A DNA stretch of 64,000 bases from Cryobacterium levicorallinum (GTDB taxonomy: Bacteria > Actinomycetota > Actinomycetes > Actinomycetales > Microbacteriaceae), in assembly GCF_004402405.1 (NCBI RefSeq), contig NZ_SOFE01000011.1:186001-250000 (forward strand). Direction: 5' to 3'. The position numbers and the translations under genes were made by a program. A model generated the notes under the pieces. The model saw nothing but the letters and a program-made list of their open reading frames with translations. It made no database searches and was not told the DNA's origin. Of this stretch, positions 8,335-17,581 are shown in pieces (the stretch's first letter is position 1; each line of letters begins with the position of its first letter).

Positions 8335-9531
8335 CTAGTTAGTGTTGGCGTAAAGCCACTCGAGGGGGTCGATCTTGGTGCCGTCCTTGCCGCCGATTCG
8401 GATGTCCAGGTGGAGGTGCGGGCCGGTCGACATGCCTGTGCTGCCAGTCTTGCCGATGACCTGGCCGACCTTGACCAGGTCGCCCTCCTTGAACAGCATC
8501 GATCCGTGAATCATATGCGCGTAAACGGTCGTGACGAGCTCGCCGTTAATCATGTGGTCGATCATCATGTGCACGCCGAGGCTGGCTTCGCCGTCTTCGG
8601 CGTAGCTGACCACGCCGTCGGCGATAGCCTGAATCGGCGCACCGATACCCGGGTTAAAGTCCTGGCCGCCGTGGTTAGCGGAGCATCCGGCGCAATTGCG
8701 CGGGCCGAAGCGGTCGCCGATGTGCACACCGACGGCAAACGGCCACTGAATGGTTCCGTTCGGGTTGTTGGTAAAGGTATCTTCCAAACGGATGCCGCTG
8801 GCCGCGGCCACCTCGGCGATCGAGCTTGACTCATACCCGTCACGTTCGACGGTGAGAATGTCGCCGTCGGCCAGGTCCATGCTCTGAGTGTCTTCGGCCG
8901 GCAGAACGCGCTGGGCTTGCAGAGCTGAGGCCTGCACGTCCTGCGCCGAGAGCAGCGCCTCAGCCGGAAGGGACGTGGCGACGGCCATCAGGGCGACGAA
9001 GGACATCGCGAGGATCGACGCACCCTTGGCGGCGCGCTTGCGCATGCTGCTGCCGAGCGGGCGCGACGGGGCCGCGCGACGCGGCAGCGTGCCGGCCGGA
9101 ACGAAATCGCGGGCTGGCGCGAAGGACTCCCCCGCCGGCTGCTCGGTGCGCTGGCGGCGGCGAGGCCGGGCGCCGGCCGCGGGAATTACGGTCGGAATCG
9201 ACTGGGTGGCACCGAGAACCAGCAACTTTTCGTAGTCGGTGGGCTCGGCATCGGCGACCGCGACGGCCGCGACGATGCGGTCGGTCTCGGTCACAACGGG
9301 CGGTTCGAGGTCGGGTTCGGTCAGGTCCGCAGCGACGATCAAATCGGCGGCAGGGCTGAGCCGCAGGACCTCTGCGACGTTTTCGTCGACCGGCGCTGCG
9401 GTGGCGAATGCCACGCGCTCGCGCTCCCGCAACTGACGCCGGGTCAGGGCCGCAGGTTCCACGCGGGGAAAGACAGCGTCGTCACTCTCGCTGGACACGG
9501 AAGTATCCAAGGATGGAGTGTGACGTGACAA
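8335..9531 (-). CDS. Membrane-anchored M23-family peptidoglycan endopeptidase
   Basis: About 398 residues from the chosen TTG at 9531 (GAAAG upstream); TTG at 9510 or GTG at 9498 are alternatives. A cytoplasmic Arg/Pro-rich region leads to a membrane segment or signal (RKRAAKGASILAMSFVALM), a short LysM-like stretch (DGDILTVERDGYESSSIAEV), and a C-terminal LytM/M23 domain with the zinc ligands in NHGGQDFNPG and GPHLHLDI. All metal ligands are present, so the enzyme should be active in cutting cross-bridges or acting in division or septum remodelling. The frame is open up to 9831, but that part lacks family-like composition and was not included. No c-di-AMP riboswitch could be recognised upstream. 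Confidence 0.82.
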   Translation of the reverse strand: MSRHTPSLDTSVSSESDDAVFPRVEPAALTRRQLRERERVAFATAAPVDENVAEVLRLSPAADLIVAADLTEPDLEPPVVTETDRIVAAVAVADAEPTDYEKLLVLGATQSIPTVIPAAGARPRRRQRTEQPAGESFAPARDFVPAGTLPRRAAPSRPLGSSMRKRAAKGASILAMSFVALMAVATSLPAEALLSAQDVQASALQAQRVLPAEDTQSMDLADGDILTVERDGYESSSIAEVAAASGIRLEDTFTNNPNGTIQWPFAVGVHIGDRFGPRNCAGCSANHGGQDFNPGIGAPIQAIADGVVSYAEDGEASLGVHMMIDHMINGELVTTVYAHMIHGSMLFKEGDLVKVGQVIGKTGSTGMSTGPHLHLDIRIGGKDGTKIDPLEWLYANTN

Positions 9532-9691
9532 AGTGCAGCTTTCAGCGAGGCGGACGGGAACTGGTGCTCGTACTGGACAACGCCAAACAACGACTGGCCA
9601 ATATAACGAATTGATTAAGGATAACGCGCAAACCTGAGAATAGCAGAGGACGCGACGGATCACACCCCGATTTGGGCAAGTGGGTAAAGAG

Positions 9692-10528
9692 TCAAGCTTC
9701 CTGCACGGGAGCCGGAAAACGGTCGAATAGCTCTGCCAGCACGGGTTCGAACTGACCGTAGAGGCGGGGAGCAGCGGCGATGAGCAGGTCGCGACCCTCG
9801 GCATCCGCTTGCAGAGCGCCGACCCGGGCACCAGCCTCGCGTACTATCAGGGCGCCGGCGGCGTGATCCCAAGGGTTGAGTCCGCATTCGAAATAGAGGT
9901 CGAGCCGCCCGCAGGCGACCGAACACAGGTCGAGTGCGGCCGACCCGATGCGACGAATGTCCCGCACCTGGCCGATGAGACCGCCAACGACGTTCGCCTG
10001 CCACACCCGCCACGCCGCCTCGTAGCCGAAGCCCGTGCCGGCTAGGGCGAGCGAGAGCGGAACGTCCTGGTTCACGTGCAGGCGCTGGTCGCCGAGCCAG
10101 GCTCCCGACCCTTCGGAAGCCGTGAACACCTCGCCGAGGGCCGGGTTGACGACCGCGCCGGCGAGGGTGTTCCAACTGGCCGGATCGGGATCGCCCTGCA
10201 CCACGGCGATGCTGACGGCGTAGAACGGGATGCCGTAGAGGTAGTTGACGGTACCGTCGATGGGGTCGACCACCCAGGTGAGCCCGGTCGTGCCGTCGGT
10301 CGTGTCGGATTCTTCGCCGTAGAACCCGTCGTTCGGGCGAGCGTCGGCGAGCAATGCACGAATGTGCCGCTCGACCTCACGGTCGGCCGCGGTGACGATG
10401 TCTTCCGGCGAGGACTTCGACGCGGCGATCTCGACCCCCTCGGCGCGGCGCCGGTGGGCGAGCGCGCCCGCGGTGAGGGCGATGGTGCGTGCGAGGTCCA
10501 GCAGCTCGGTCGGGGCAGGATACGTCAT
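9692..10528 (-). CDS. Inositol monophosphatase family protein
   Basis: 278 residues. The metal-binding motifs are complete: GEES (Glu pair), WVVDPIDGTVNYLYG and NPWDHAAGALIVREAG. These define the Li-sensitive phosphatases that cleave inositol-1-phosphate, histidinol phosphate, fructose-1,6-bisphosphate or PAP; the substrate cannot be assigned from motifs. In Actinobacteria some members serve histidine or phosphatidylinositol synthesis. It stands alone, with tRNA-Tyr upstream on the same strand and the M23 peptidase downstream. Confidence 0.88.
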   Translation of the reverse strand: MTYPAPTELLDLARTIALTAGALAHRRRAEGVEIAASKSSPEDIVTAADREVERHIRALLADARPNDGFYGEESDTTDGTTGLTWVVDPIDGTVNYLYGIPFYAVSIAVVQGDPDPASWNTLAGAVVNPALGEVFTASEGSGAWLGDQRLHVNQDVPLSLALAGTGFGYEAAWRVWQANVVGGLIGQVRDIRRIGSAALDLCSVACGRLDLYFECGLNPWDHAAGALIVREAGARVGALQADAEGRDLLIAAAPRLYGQFEPVLAELFDRFPAPVQEA

Positions 10529-10558
10529 GCCCCCACGCTACAGGTGGCTGTGTTAACG

Positions 10559-10590
10559 AGAACAGGCAGGCCCTGAGGCCTGCCTGTTCT
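10559..10590 (-). terminator. Hairpin terminator after tRNA-Tyr
   Basis: Perfect 14-bp stem (AGAACAGGCAGGCC and complement) with a four-base CTGA loop. It lies 7 bases past the 3' end of tRNA-Tyr. The T-run is weak (GTTAAC), which is common for actinobacterial hairpin terminators. Confidence 0.7.
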
Positions 10591-10596
10591 GCTCGT

Positions 10597-10677
10597 GGCG
10601 AGTGCGAGGTTCGAACTCACGAAGGCTACGCCGTCTGATTTACAGTCAGATCCCTTTGGCCGCTTGGGTAACTCGCC
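10597..10677 (-). tRNA. tRNA-Tyr (GTA)
   Basis: 81 nt class II tRNA. The acceptor GGCGAGT pairs with ACTCGCC, the anticodon loop reads CTGTAAA, the variable arm is long, and the T-loop is TTCGAAC. CCA is not encoded. Confidence 0.92.
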
Positions 10678-10780
10678 AGGCGCTCCCGACCAGGTGTAAT
10701 CACTTGACCGGAGACGCGGGGTTAACAATACAAGACGAAACGCCTCACCGAGAAATCAGCACGTTTGACAAGGCGGGCGT

Positions 10781-12691
10781 CTACCCGGCGGGCGGCCCAA
10801 CCATACCGGCCGGCGGGGTGCGCAGCTCGGTCGACGTGTCGCCGCCGAGGCCCGCGAGTCCGCTCTCGGTCTCGGTCTCGGAGCTGGCGATGGCGGCATT
10901 CAGATCGGCCAGAATCACCGTGTCACCGATGTCGATTCCCGACCTGATCTCGGTCAGTTCGGAACCGACCGCACCCACCGTCACCTCGGTACTCATCGAA
11001 ACGCCATTCTCGAGCAGATCGACCGTGTAAATCGCATCGGCTAGGTGCACGGCCGAAGTCGGCACGGTAAACACCTCGTCGAGGCTCGCCACCGCAACGG
11101 CGACCGCGGCCGAGCCGCCGTTCAACAGGGCGGGGTCGGTGCTCCCCAGCGCAATCTGCACCGTATAGGACGGCGTTGACGACGATGACACGTTCAGGAT
11201 TCCGATCGAGCTGACCATTCCGGACAACTCGTCGTCAACGCTTGCGACATCGACGGCTGCGCTTTGGCCGACGACGACCCCGGCGATGTCGGGGAGCGAG
11301 ACGGTCGTGCTCACCACGAAACCGTCCTCACCGATGATGGTGATCACGGCACTGGACGATGACGCCGTGACGCTGTCACCGACCGCCAGGGCGACAGCCG
11401 CGACGGTACCGGCGATCGGGCTGGTCAGCGCCGCCAGCGTCAGATTGCGCTCAGCGATCGCCAGCTCCGCAACGGCCGCGTCGATCTCGGCCTGGTCGGC
11501 CACAATGGTTTCGGCCGAGGCGACCGTTGCGGCCGCAGCGCCACCCGCGGTGGTGCTCGGCACTTCGGCAGCGGATGTCGCAGCCGCGCTGGTGCTCGGA
11601 ACCGTGGCGGCGGCACTCCCCGTCGATCCGGACTTCGCCGTGCCGGCTACCGCTTTCTGTAGCGCGCTGACGGACTGGTTGAGGTCATCGACGAGCGTGA
11701 GCACGCCAACTTGAGCCTCGTTGGTCGCGGTCTGGCCGGCGAGCACGGCGGTGATGGCGCTCTGGCAGTCGGCGAGGGCGAGCTTCGCGGCCGCAAGCTT
11801 CTCGGCTGCAGTCAGGGGGGTAGCGGCGGTCGTGCCGGTGGTCGCATCTGCAGTCGTGTCGGCGGTCGTGTCGGCGGTCGTGTCCGTCGTCGTATCCACC
11901 CTTGTGTCAGCATTCGTATCCGCGGTCGCTTCCGCGGTCTCATCCGCCGCAGCCTCGTCGAACGCGGCCTCTAGGAAGGGCAGGCAAACGTCGGTCGTCC
12001 ACGCGATGGCGACGTCGGTCGCGGCGAGCGCGGTCACGGCCACGTCGTACTGGGCAAGCAGGGCGGCTTGCGCGGCGCCGACCGCCGTGACGGCTTCCGC
12101 CATAGCGGCCGAGACCTCGCCGGTCGAAGCAGAGGTCGAAGCAGAGGAGGCCCCCGAGGCAGCGCCGGCACCCGACGCAGCAGACGTCGTCGAGGTGGCC
12201 ACAGCATCCGTTGTCACTGTGCTCGTCGTGCTCGTCGCCGTCTGCGAGTCGAGGTCACTCTCGAGAGTGAGCTGGGCGCTCGCGATATTCGCCTCTGCCT
12301 CGGCGATCGCGTCGTTCAGGCTAGCAACGTCGAGGGTGGCGAGGGTCTGCCCGGCGGTCACCGTATCGCGCAGGCTCACGGCCACGCTGCTCACCGTGCC
12401 GGCGACCGAAAACGATGCGTCGCTGCGGCTGGCTGAGGCCAGGGTCCCGACCAGGTCGAGCGATTCGCTGACCGAACCGAGCGCGGCTGCGACCGTTCTG
12501 TAGTCGCCGCCCTCGGCACGGGTCAGGGCGTAAGCGACGCCGCCGCCGGAGGCGACGAGTACGGCCGTGACCGTTCCCACAGCGAGCAAGCGCCGGTGCT
12601 TCTGCCGGGCTGCCCGCAGCTTCTTCGCGGATGGCTGGTGCTGTACAGCGGATGCCGCCGCGCTCGTGTTGGTCGCGGTGCGCTTACTCAT
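10781..12691 (-). CDS. HlyD/MacA-like adaptor protein with low-complexity inserts
   Basis: 636 residues from ATG at 12691; the frame is open to 12715, but the start chosen overlaps the upstream lipoprotein end (ATGAGTAA), as elsewhere in this operon. One membrane helix (about 37-58) precedes a biotinyl-lipoyl-like barrel, a long Ala/Glu coiled coil, a second lipoyl half (LTSPIAGTVAAVALAVGDSV) and a beta-barrel with membrane-proximal domain. The hairpin region carries very repetitive Thr/Ala/Asp and Ser/Thr inserts (for example TTDTTADTTADTTADATT, coded near 11820-11930). It is far longer than the first adaptor of the same operon (402 residues). Role: periplasmic/cell-wall-side partner of the ABC exporter; substrate unknown. 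Confidence 0.8.
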   Translation of the reverse strand: MSKRTATNTSAAASAVQHQPSAKKLRAARQKHRRLLAVGTVTAVLVASGGGVAYALTRAEGGDYRTVAAALGSVSESLDLVGTLASASRSDASFSVAGTVSSVAVSLRDTVTAGQTLATLDVASLNDAIAEAEANIASAQLTLESDLDSQTATSTTSTVTTDAVATSTTSAASGAGAASGASSASTSASTGEVSAAMAEAVTAVGAAQAALLAQYDVAVTALAATDVAIAWTTDVCLPFLEAAFDEAAADETAEATADTNADTRVDTTTDTTADTTADTTADATTGTTAATPLTAAEKLAAAKLALADCQSAITAVLAGQTATNEAQVGVLTLVDDLNQSVSALQKAVAGTAKSGSTGSAAATVPSTSAAATSAAEVPSTTAGGAAAATVASAETIVADQAEIDAAVAELAIAERNLTLAALTSPIAGTVAAVALAVGDSVTASSSSAVITIIGEDGFVVSTTVSLPDIAGVVVGQSAAVDVASVDDELSGMVSSIGILNVSSSSTPSYTVQIALGSTDPALLNGGSAAVAVAVASLDEVFTVPTSAVHLADAIYTVDLLENGVSMSTEVTVGAVGSELTEIRSGIDIGDTVILADLNAAIASSETETESGLAGLGGDTSTELRTPPAGMVGPPAG

Positions 12692-13550
12692 TTGCGTCGC
12701 CACCCATTCGGCCACCGGGGCCGGCCATGGCGCTCACGCAGCCGTCGTCGCCGGTCACCGAGAGTGCGACAGCACTAGCTGCAAAGCTTCCGGTGTCGTC
12801 GGCCTCGCCCTGGGCGCTCGCGCACAGTCCGACCGCAAGCGCCGACGCATCAGAAGCGGATGTCTTGGTGTAGCTGGTCGAGTCGTCGACCGTCACCGTT
12901 TCGCTCGCCACCACACCGTCAACGTCGGTCGAAGCGACCGTGATGGCGGTTGCGGTGACCGCGGTGACGAGGCCGGTCGTGCGGGTACCGAAGCCGCCGG
13001 CATCCGCTGGCAGATCGGTCGGGATACCAGTCGGGGCGGTCCCGTCGGCACCCATCGGCATATCCTCGGGCAGATCGGTTGGCATATCGGTCGGCATATC
13101 GGTCGGTGGCGTGCCACCGGGCATGCCACCGCCACCCAGTTCGCCCAGGCCCGACGCGCATGCGCCGTCGACCGCGTCGGTGACGGCGACGCTCGTCGGG
13201 ACGGTTGCGGCATCCGTGCCGTCGGCCGCTGCCGCACTCGACAGATTCACGCACTGGCCAACGCTGACGTCGGCCAGTGTCGCGGCGAGCGTCGAGGTGA
13301 AGGTCGTGGCGTCGGAATAGGTCACCGCGGTCTGGGAATCACTGTCCTGCAGCTGAAAGGTTTGCCCGGTCAGAGCCGCGATCTCGCCGGTAAGGCCGGG
13401 CGCGACCCTGGCTTGCTCTTCCGTTGACGTGTCCGTCGTGCTGGCCGCGGCCGCCGTGCCGTCGGTGCCGGCGCAGCCCGAGAGCAGCAGCACGCCGCCG
13501 AGGGCGAGCGCCCCGCCCGCGAATGCCGCCCGGCGCTTGAGTTTCATCAT
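12684..13550 (-). CDS. Secreted lipoprotein with two DUF5666-like beta repeats
   Basis: 288 residues from the MM start at 13550 (a later Met is adjacent). Basic start, hydrophobic core and lipobox LLSGC give a lipoprotein signal. Two similar Thr/Asp/Val-rich segments (GLTGEIAALTGQTFQLQD and GLVTAVTATAITVAST) resemble DUF5666-type beta domains, joined by a linker with Met-Pro-Thr-Asp repeats. It lies between the permease and the second adaptor of the exporter operon and overlaps the adaptor start by 8 bases. It probably acts at the outer membrane face with the exporter; no enzymatic motif is seen. The DUF assignment is from pattern memory only. Confidence 0.66.
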   Translation of the reverse strand: MMKLKRRAAFAGGALALGGVLLLSGCAGTDGTAAAASTTDTSTEEQARVAPGLTGEIAALTGQTFQLQDSDSQTAVTYSDATTFTSTLAATLADVSVGQCVNLSSAAAADGTDAATVPTSVAVTDAVDGACASGLGELGGGGMPGGTPPTDMPTDMPTDLPEDMPMGADGTAPTGIPTDLPADAGGFGTRTTGLVTAVTATAITVASTDVDGVVASETVTVDDSTSYTKTSASDASALAVGLCASAQGEADDTGSFAASAVALSVTGDDGCVSAMAGPGGRMGGDANE

Positions 13551-13584
13551 GTCAGTGGTCTCATTTCGTTCGAAAGCATGGAAG

Positions 13585-14817
13585 TTATTCACTGCGCAGG
13601 GCGTCAATGGGAGCGAGGCGGGCGGCCCGAGCTGCCGGGTAGACGCCGAAGCTCAGGCCGATCACGATGGCGACGCCGATGGAGAGCCCGACCGCGGCCG
13701 GCGAGACGACGATCGAGCTGCCGATCACACCCGGCAACAGCAGGGCCGCGGTGACCCCGAGTATCGCGCCGAGCAGTCCGCCGCTGAGGCCGAGAATGGC
13801 CGCCTCGATCAGAAACTGCCGGCGGATGGCGCCCGGCGGCGCCCCGAGGGCCTTGCGGAGGCCGATCTCGCGGGTGCGCTCCGAGACCGAGACGAGCATA
13901 ATGTTCATGACGCCGATGCCGCCGACCAGCAAGGACAGCGCCGCGACGCCGGTGAGCAGAATCGTGAGCGTTTCGTAAACGGCCGTTGCGGTGCTCACCA
14001 GGGCGTCCTGGCTGCTGATGGTGAAGTCGGCGGCCGTGCTGTCGGTGATCGAGTGCAGGTTCAGCAACAGGGTTTCGGCCTCCTGATACGCGGCGGAAAG
14101 CTGAGTGTCGCTGGCGGCCTGCAGGTAGATGGTCGACACGGCGGAACTTTCGGTGCCGCCGACCAGCGCGCTCGCCGCGGTCGAGAACGGCACGATGGCC
14201 ATATCGTCGAGGTTGCCCGAGGAATCCGACCCGGCGGAGTCGAGCACCCCGATCACCTGGAACGTTTTGTCGCTGATCACCACGGACTGGCCGACCACCC
14301 GCTGGGTGCCGAATAGTTCGTCGGCGGTCTCAGGGCCGAGCACCACGACCGCGGCCGAGGTTTCCTCGTCGTCGTCACTGATGAACGCGCCCATGCTGAG
14401 AGTGCGGGCGCGCACGTCCAGCCACGAGGTGGTCGTGCCGGTAACGGATGTCGTCCAGTTCGTATCATTCGCTTCGAGCGACAGCGACAGGGTCTTTTCG
14501 GCGGCGACCGCGGAAATATCGGGAGCGTTAACGCTCGACGTAAGCGCCTGCGCATCCGCTATGGTCAGCGTCGAAGTCGAGCCGAAGCCGCCGCGCAGGC
14601 CGGCGGTGTCGGTGCTGCTGCCGGGGGCGATGATCAGCAGGTTGCTGCCGAGCGAACTGATCTGCGCGCTGACGTCTTTCTGGGTGCCGAGGCCGAGGCC
14701 GACGGTGAGGATGACGGCGGCGATTCCGATCAGAATTCCGAGCACCGTAAGGATCGACCGCAGTGCGTGCGAGTAGACAGCGCTCCAGCTGGTGCGGAAG
14801 GATTCGAGCCAGCTCAT
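13585..14817 (-). CDS. MacB-like ABC transporter permease (FtsX family)
   Basis: 410 residues. An N-terminal membrane helix ([23 protein letters not shown]) is followed by a large extracytoplasmic MacB-type domain of about 220 residues and three C-terminal helices with the FtsX signature ([29 protein letters not shown]). This is the 4-helix mechanotransmission fold that drives export or signalling without moving substrate through the membrane itself. The start overlaps the end of the ATPase gene by 4 bases. Partners are the ATPase at 14814-15533 and the two adaptors. Confidence 0.92.
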   Translation of the reverse strand: MSWLESFRTSWSAVYSHALRSILTVLGILIGIAAVILTVGLGLGTQKDVSAQISSLGSNLLIIAPGSSTDTAGLRGGFGSTSTLTIADAQALTSSVNAPDISAVAAEKTLSLSLEANDTNWTTSVTGTTTSWLDVRARTLSMGAFISDDDEETSAAVVVLGPETADELFGTQRVVGQSVVISDKTFQVIGVLDSAGSDSSGNLDDMAIVPFSTAASALVGGTESSAVSTIYLQAASDTQLSAAYQEAETLLLNLHSITDSTAADFTISSQDALVSTATAVYETLTILLTGVAALSLLVGGIGVMNIMLVSVSERTREIGLRKALGAPPGAIRRQFLIEAAILGLSGGLLGAILGVTAALLLPGVIGSSIVVSPAAVGLSIGVAIVIGLSFGVYPAARAARLAPIDALRSE

Positions 14818-15533
14818 GCGGCAACCTCCTCGGTCAGTTCGTCCCGGAGAATTTCGCCGTCGCGCACCCAGACAATGCGGGCGGCCCGGCGGGCGACCTC
14901 GAGCTCGTGCGTGATGAGCACGATGGTGCGGCCGCGGGCGTGCAGTTCGTCGAATAGGGCGAGCACGTCCTGGGTCGACACCGAGTCGAGGTTTCCGGTC
15001 GGTTCATCGGCCAGAATCATGGTCGGCTCACCGACCAGGGCGCGGGCCACGGCCACGCGCTGCTGCTGTCCGCCGGAAAGCTCGCCCGGCCGGTTCTCGA
15101 ACCGGTCACCGAGACCGACCCGGTCGAGCGCCTGCTCGGCGCGGGCTTTGCGCTCGTGCCGCGGCACTCCCCCATAGATCAGCGGCAATTCCACGTTGCG
15201 CCAGGCCGTCAGCGACGACAGCAGATTAAAGCCCTGAAACACGAACCCGATCTGGCGGTTGCGAATCTCGGCGAGTTCCACCTCGTCGAGATCGTTCACG
15301 TCGGTGCCGCCGAGGCGGTACTCGCCGCGGCTGAGGGTGTCGAGGCAGCCGAGAATGTTCATGATCGTGGACTTTCCCGACCCCGATGGCCCCATGATGG
15401 CGACGTATTCGCCCTCATGAATGGCGAGGTCGATGCCCGTGAGCGCTTCGAATTCGATGCTGCCGGAGCGGTAGGTCTTGCCGGCGTTACGCAATTCGAT
15501 GACCGGGGTATCCGATTTCGACTGCTCACCCAT
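14814..15533 (-). CDS. MacB/LolD-like ABC transporter ATP-binding protein
   Basis: 239 residues, a single NBD. Walker [11 protein letters not shown]-loop VFQGFN, signature [15 protein letters not shown], Walker [13 protein letters not shown] and switch His in LITHE are all intact. The GNLD sequence after Walker B is typical of the MacB/LolD/FtsE group. It overlaps the first adaptor by 8 bases and the permease by 4. Confidence 0.95.
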   Translation of the reverse strand: MGEQSKSDTPVIELRNAGKTYRSGSIEFEALTGIDLAIHEGEYVAIMGPSGSGKSTIMNILGCLDTLSRGEYRLGGTDVNDLDEVELAEIRNRQIGFVFQGFNLLSSLTAWRNVELPLIYGGVPRHERKARAEQALDRVGLGDRFENRPGELSGGQQQRVAVARALVGEPTMILADEPTGNLDSVSTQDVLALFDELHARGRTIVLITHELEVARRAARIVWVRDGEILRDELTEEVAA

Positions 15534-16734
15534 TGTCGGGACCTCCGGGCATCTGACCGGCCGGAAAGTCGCCGGTGGGCATGTCGCCGGGGGGCATCAT
15601 GCCGGTGCGGTCGGTGCCGGTGTTGCCGCTGCCGGGGGTGAAGGATGCCATGACGACCTCGTCGCCCTCGGCGAGTCCCTCGGTGATCTCGGTGAGGTCG
15701 CCGATCGTGGCCCCGACGGTGACCGGCGTCGAGACCTCGTTACCGTCGGCGTCCAGTACGGTCACAACGGATGCCCCATCCACGCTGGTCACAGCGGCGC
15801 TGGCCACCGTCAGCACGTCGGTGCGGCGTTCGTACACGATGTCCGCGGTCACCGCGACGCCGTCATAGAGGCCCTCAGTGGATCCGGTGACCACGACGAC
15901 GACCGGGTAGGCGGCCACACCGGTGCTCGTTGCGGGCAGCAGGCCGACCTCGGAGACGGTGCCGAAAAACTCAGTGCCGTCATCGAGCGCCAATTCGACC
16001 TGGTTATCGGCCGCGATGAGGGCGGCATCCGTTTCACCGACGGTGAAGTCGACGGTCCAGGAGTCGGTGCCGACGATGGTGAAGGCGGCGCTGCTGGCGG
16101 TGGTCGTCGCGCCGGCGCCGGTTTCCGCCGTTCCGGCCGCTGCGCCGTCGGTCGTACTTCCGCCCGAGACGGCCTCGCCGACGGCGACGTTGACCACGGT
16201 GATGAGTCCGGCGACCGGCGCGGTGAGTGTGACGGCAGCTTGCGCGGCCAGGGCCTCATCGACACCGTTCTGTGCCGTGGTCACGCTGGCCTCGTTGGCG
16301 GCGATCTGGGCCAGGTCGGCCGTGCTTGTGTCACTCGCAACCTCGCTGTCGGCCAGTTTCGCTGCAGCGGAGGCGAGGGTGGCGCGGGCCGCGAGCAGCT
16401 CGGCGTCGACGGTGAGGGTGTCGACGGTAGCGAGCACGTCGCCCGCCTGGACCACCGTTCCGGCGGCCACGTTCACCCCGGTGACGTTTCCGGATGCCGC
16501 GAAGGACACCTCCTCCTGCACCGTCGGGGTGAGGGTGCCGCTCACCGTGACGCTCTGTTGCATGGTCTCGAGACTCGCGGCAACGGTCTGGGTGGCCGGG
16601 GTGGCCTCGGCGCGGGTCGGCTGGGCGGCAATGAACCACCAGGCCCCGCCGCCGATCAGGGCGAGCACGATGACGCCGCCGCTGAGCACCCACCACCAGG
16701 CTTTCATTTGACGGATGCGTGTGCGCAGCTTCAT
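15526..16734 (-). CDS. HlyD/MacA-like adaptor protein
   Basis: 402 residues. One membrane helix (about 12-36) is followed by the first lipoyl half, a short coiled coil, the second lipoyl half (LTAPVAGLITVVNVAVGEAV) and a beta-barrel domain. The C-terminus is rich in Gly, Met and Pro (TGMMPPGDMPTGDFPAG). The Met/Pro-rich tail resembles the linker of the lipoprotein in this operon. First gene of the five-gene leftward operon (adaptor, ATPase, permease, lipoprotein, second adaptor). A role in peptide, antibiotic or metal-complex export or sensing is inference. Confidence 0.88.
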   Translation of the reverse strand: MKLRTRIRQMKAWWWVLSGGVIVLALIGGGAWWFIAAQPTRAEATPATQTVAASLETMQQSVTVSGTLTPTVQEEVSFAASGNVTGVNVAAGTVVQAGDVLATVDTLTVDAELLAARATLASAAAKLADSEVASDTSTADLAQIAANEASVTTAQNGVDEALAAQAAVTLTAPVAGLITVVNVAVGEAVSGGSTTDGAAAGTAETGAGATTTASSAAFTIVGTDSWTVDFTVGETDAALIAADNQVELALDDGTEFFGTVSEVGLLPATSTGVAAYPVVVVVTGSTEGLYDGVAVTADIVYERRTDVLTVASAAVTSVDGASVVTVLDADGNEVSTPVTVGATIGDLTEITEGLAEGDEVVMASFTPGSGNTGTDRTGMMPPGDMPTGDFPAGQMPGGPDNG

Positions 16735-16915
16735 TGTTCTCCTCAGATATTCACCTTCGGCACGTTGTTCACTGTGCCGCTACAACGAACCTAAGGACGC
16801 TGTCTATGCCCGAGGCATCCGTGGCCTATCAAACGCCTATCAGTAACGCGAGAGCGCGTTTGGAGTGCCTAATCGCGCACTTCGTGCGCTCTCGCGGGTC
16901 AGATACCATGGGGGA

Positions 16916-17404
16916 ATGGCAGATTCAACGTTCGACATCGTCAGCAAGGTCGACCCGATGGAGGTCGACAACGCCCTCAACCAGGCGCACAAGGAAGTCG
17001 CGCAGCGCTACGACTTCAAGAACGTGGGGGCCTCGATCGCGATGAGCGGCGAGAAGGTGCTCATGAAGGCGAACACCGAGGAGCGCGTCAAGGCGATCCT
17101 CGAGGTGTTCGAGTCCAAGCTGATCAAGCGCGGCATCTCCCTGCGCAGCCTCGATGCCGGCGAGCCGTTCGCCTCCGGCAAGGAGTACCGCATCGAGACG
17201 TCGATGAAGGCCGGGATCGACCAGGAGAACGCGAAGAAGATCAGCAAGATCATTCGCGATGAGGGGCCCAAGGGCGTCAAGAGTCAGATTCAGGGCGACG
17301 AACTGCGGGTCAGCTCGAAGAGCCGCGACGACCTGCAGGCGGTCATGGCCCTACTCAAGGGCAAGGACCTCGACGTGGCCCTGCAGTTCACGAACTTCCG
17401 CTAG
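16916..17404 (+). CDS. yajQ: YajQ-family nucleotide-binding protein
   Basis: 162 residues from ATG at 16916; the frame is open to 16865, but the family starts with [13 protein letters not shown]. Conserved segments are QRYDFKN, the central [11 protein letters not shown] and [35 protein letters not shown] (given in parts: [25 protein letters not shown]), covering two ferredoxin-like halves. Proteins of this family bind nucleotides including cyclic di-GMP and affect phage or virulence gene transcription in Proteobacteria; the actinobacterial role is not known. Cytoplasmic single gene, convergent with the ferredoxin reductase. Confidence 0.93.
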   Translation: MADSTFDIVSKVDPMEVDNALNQAHKEVAQRYDFKNVGASIAMSGEKVLMKANTEERVKAILEVFESKLIKRGISLRSLDAGEPFASGKEYRIETSMKAGIDQENAKKISKIIRDEGPKGVKSQIQGDELRVSSKSRDDLQAVMALLKGKDLDVALQFTNFR

Positions 17405-17414
17405 CCGCGCGCCC

Positions 17415-17482
17415 ACACCTCCCACACCTCCCGCACCTCCCACACCTCCCGCACCTCCCGCACCTCCCGCACCTCCCGCACC
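17415..17482. repeat. Nine-bp tandem repeat, seven units
   Basis: The unit is [A/G]CACCTCCC, seven full copies plus a partial one. It lies 10 bases past the yajQ stop, between convergent genes. The top strand has nearly no G, so the RNA would be unstructured C-rich sequence. Copy number is likely variable. Confidence 0.85.
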
Positions 17483-17509
17483 ATTTTGGTCGCCGGGCCC
17501 ACCTTATGG

Positions 17510-17541
17510 AACCGGGCCCATGATGGATCATGGGCCCGGTT
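17510..17541. terminator. Bidirectional terminator (15-bp perfect inverted repeat)
   Basis: Arms 17510-17524 and 17527-17541 are exact complements (AACCGGGCCCATGAT) with only two bases between, so the RNA loop must open a few pairs. It lies between convergent yajQ and the ferredoxin reductase gene. Further GGGCCC runs follow to 17560. Confidence 0.7.
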
Positions 17542-17581
17542 TCCGGGCCCGGGCCCGGTCAGAAGAGAGGGGCGGCGCGGG

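Noticed and set aside
9532..9691. c-di-AMP riboswitch upstream of the M23 peptidase
   Set aside because: Checked because such switches often precede wall hydrolases in Actinobacteria, but the conserved core could not be found by eye in this 160-base gap.
9532..9831. N-terminal extension of the M23 peptidase gene up to 9831
   Set aside because: The extra 100 codons have Cys/Ser/Leu-rich composition unlike the protein, and ATG 9831 lacks context. A TTG near 9531 or 9510 fits better.
17415..17482. Nine-bp repeat as CRISPR or as a coding repeat on either strand
   Set aside because: No spacers, lies after a clear stop codon, and no start or ribosome site for a frame across it.
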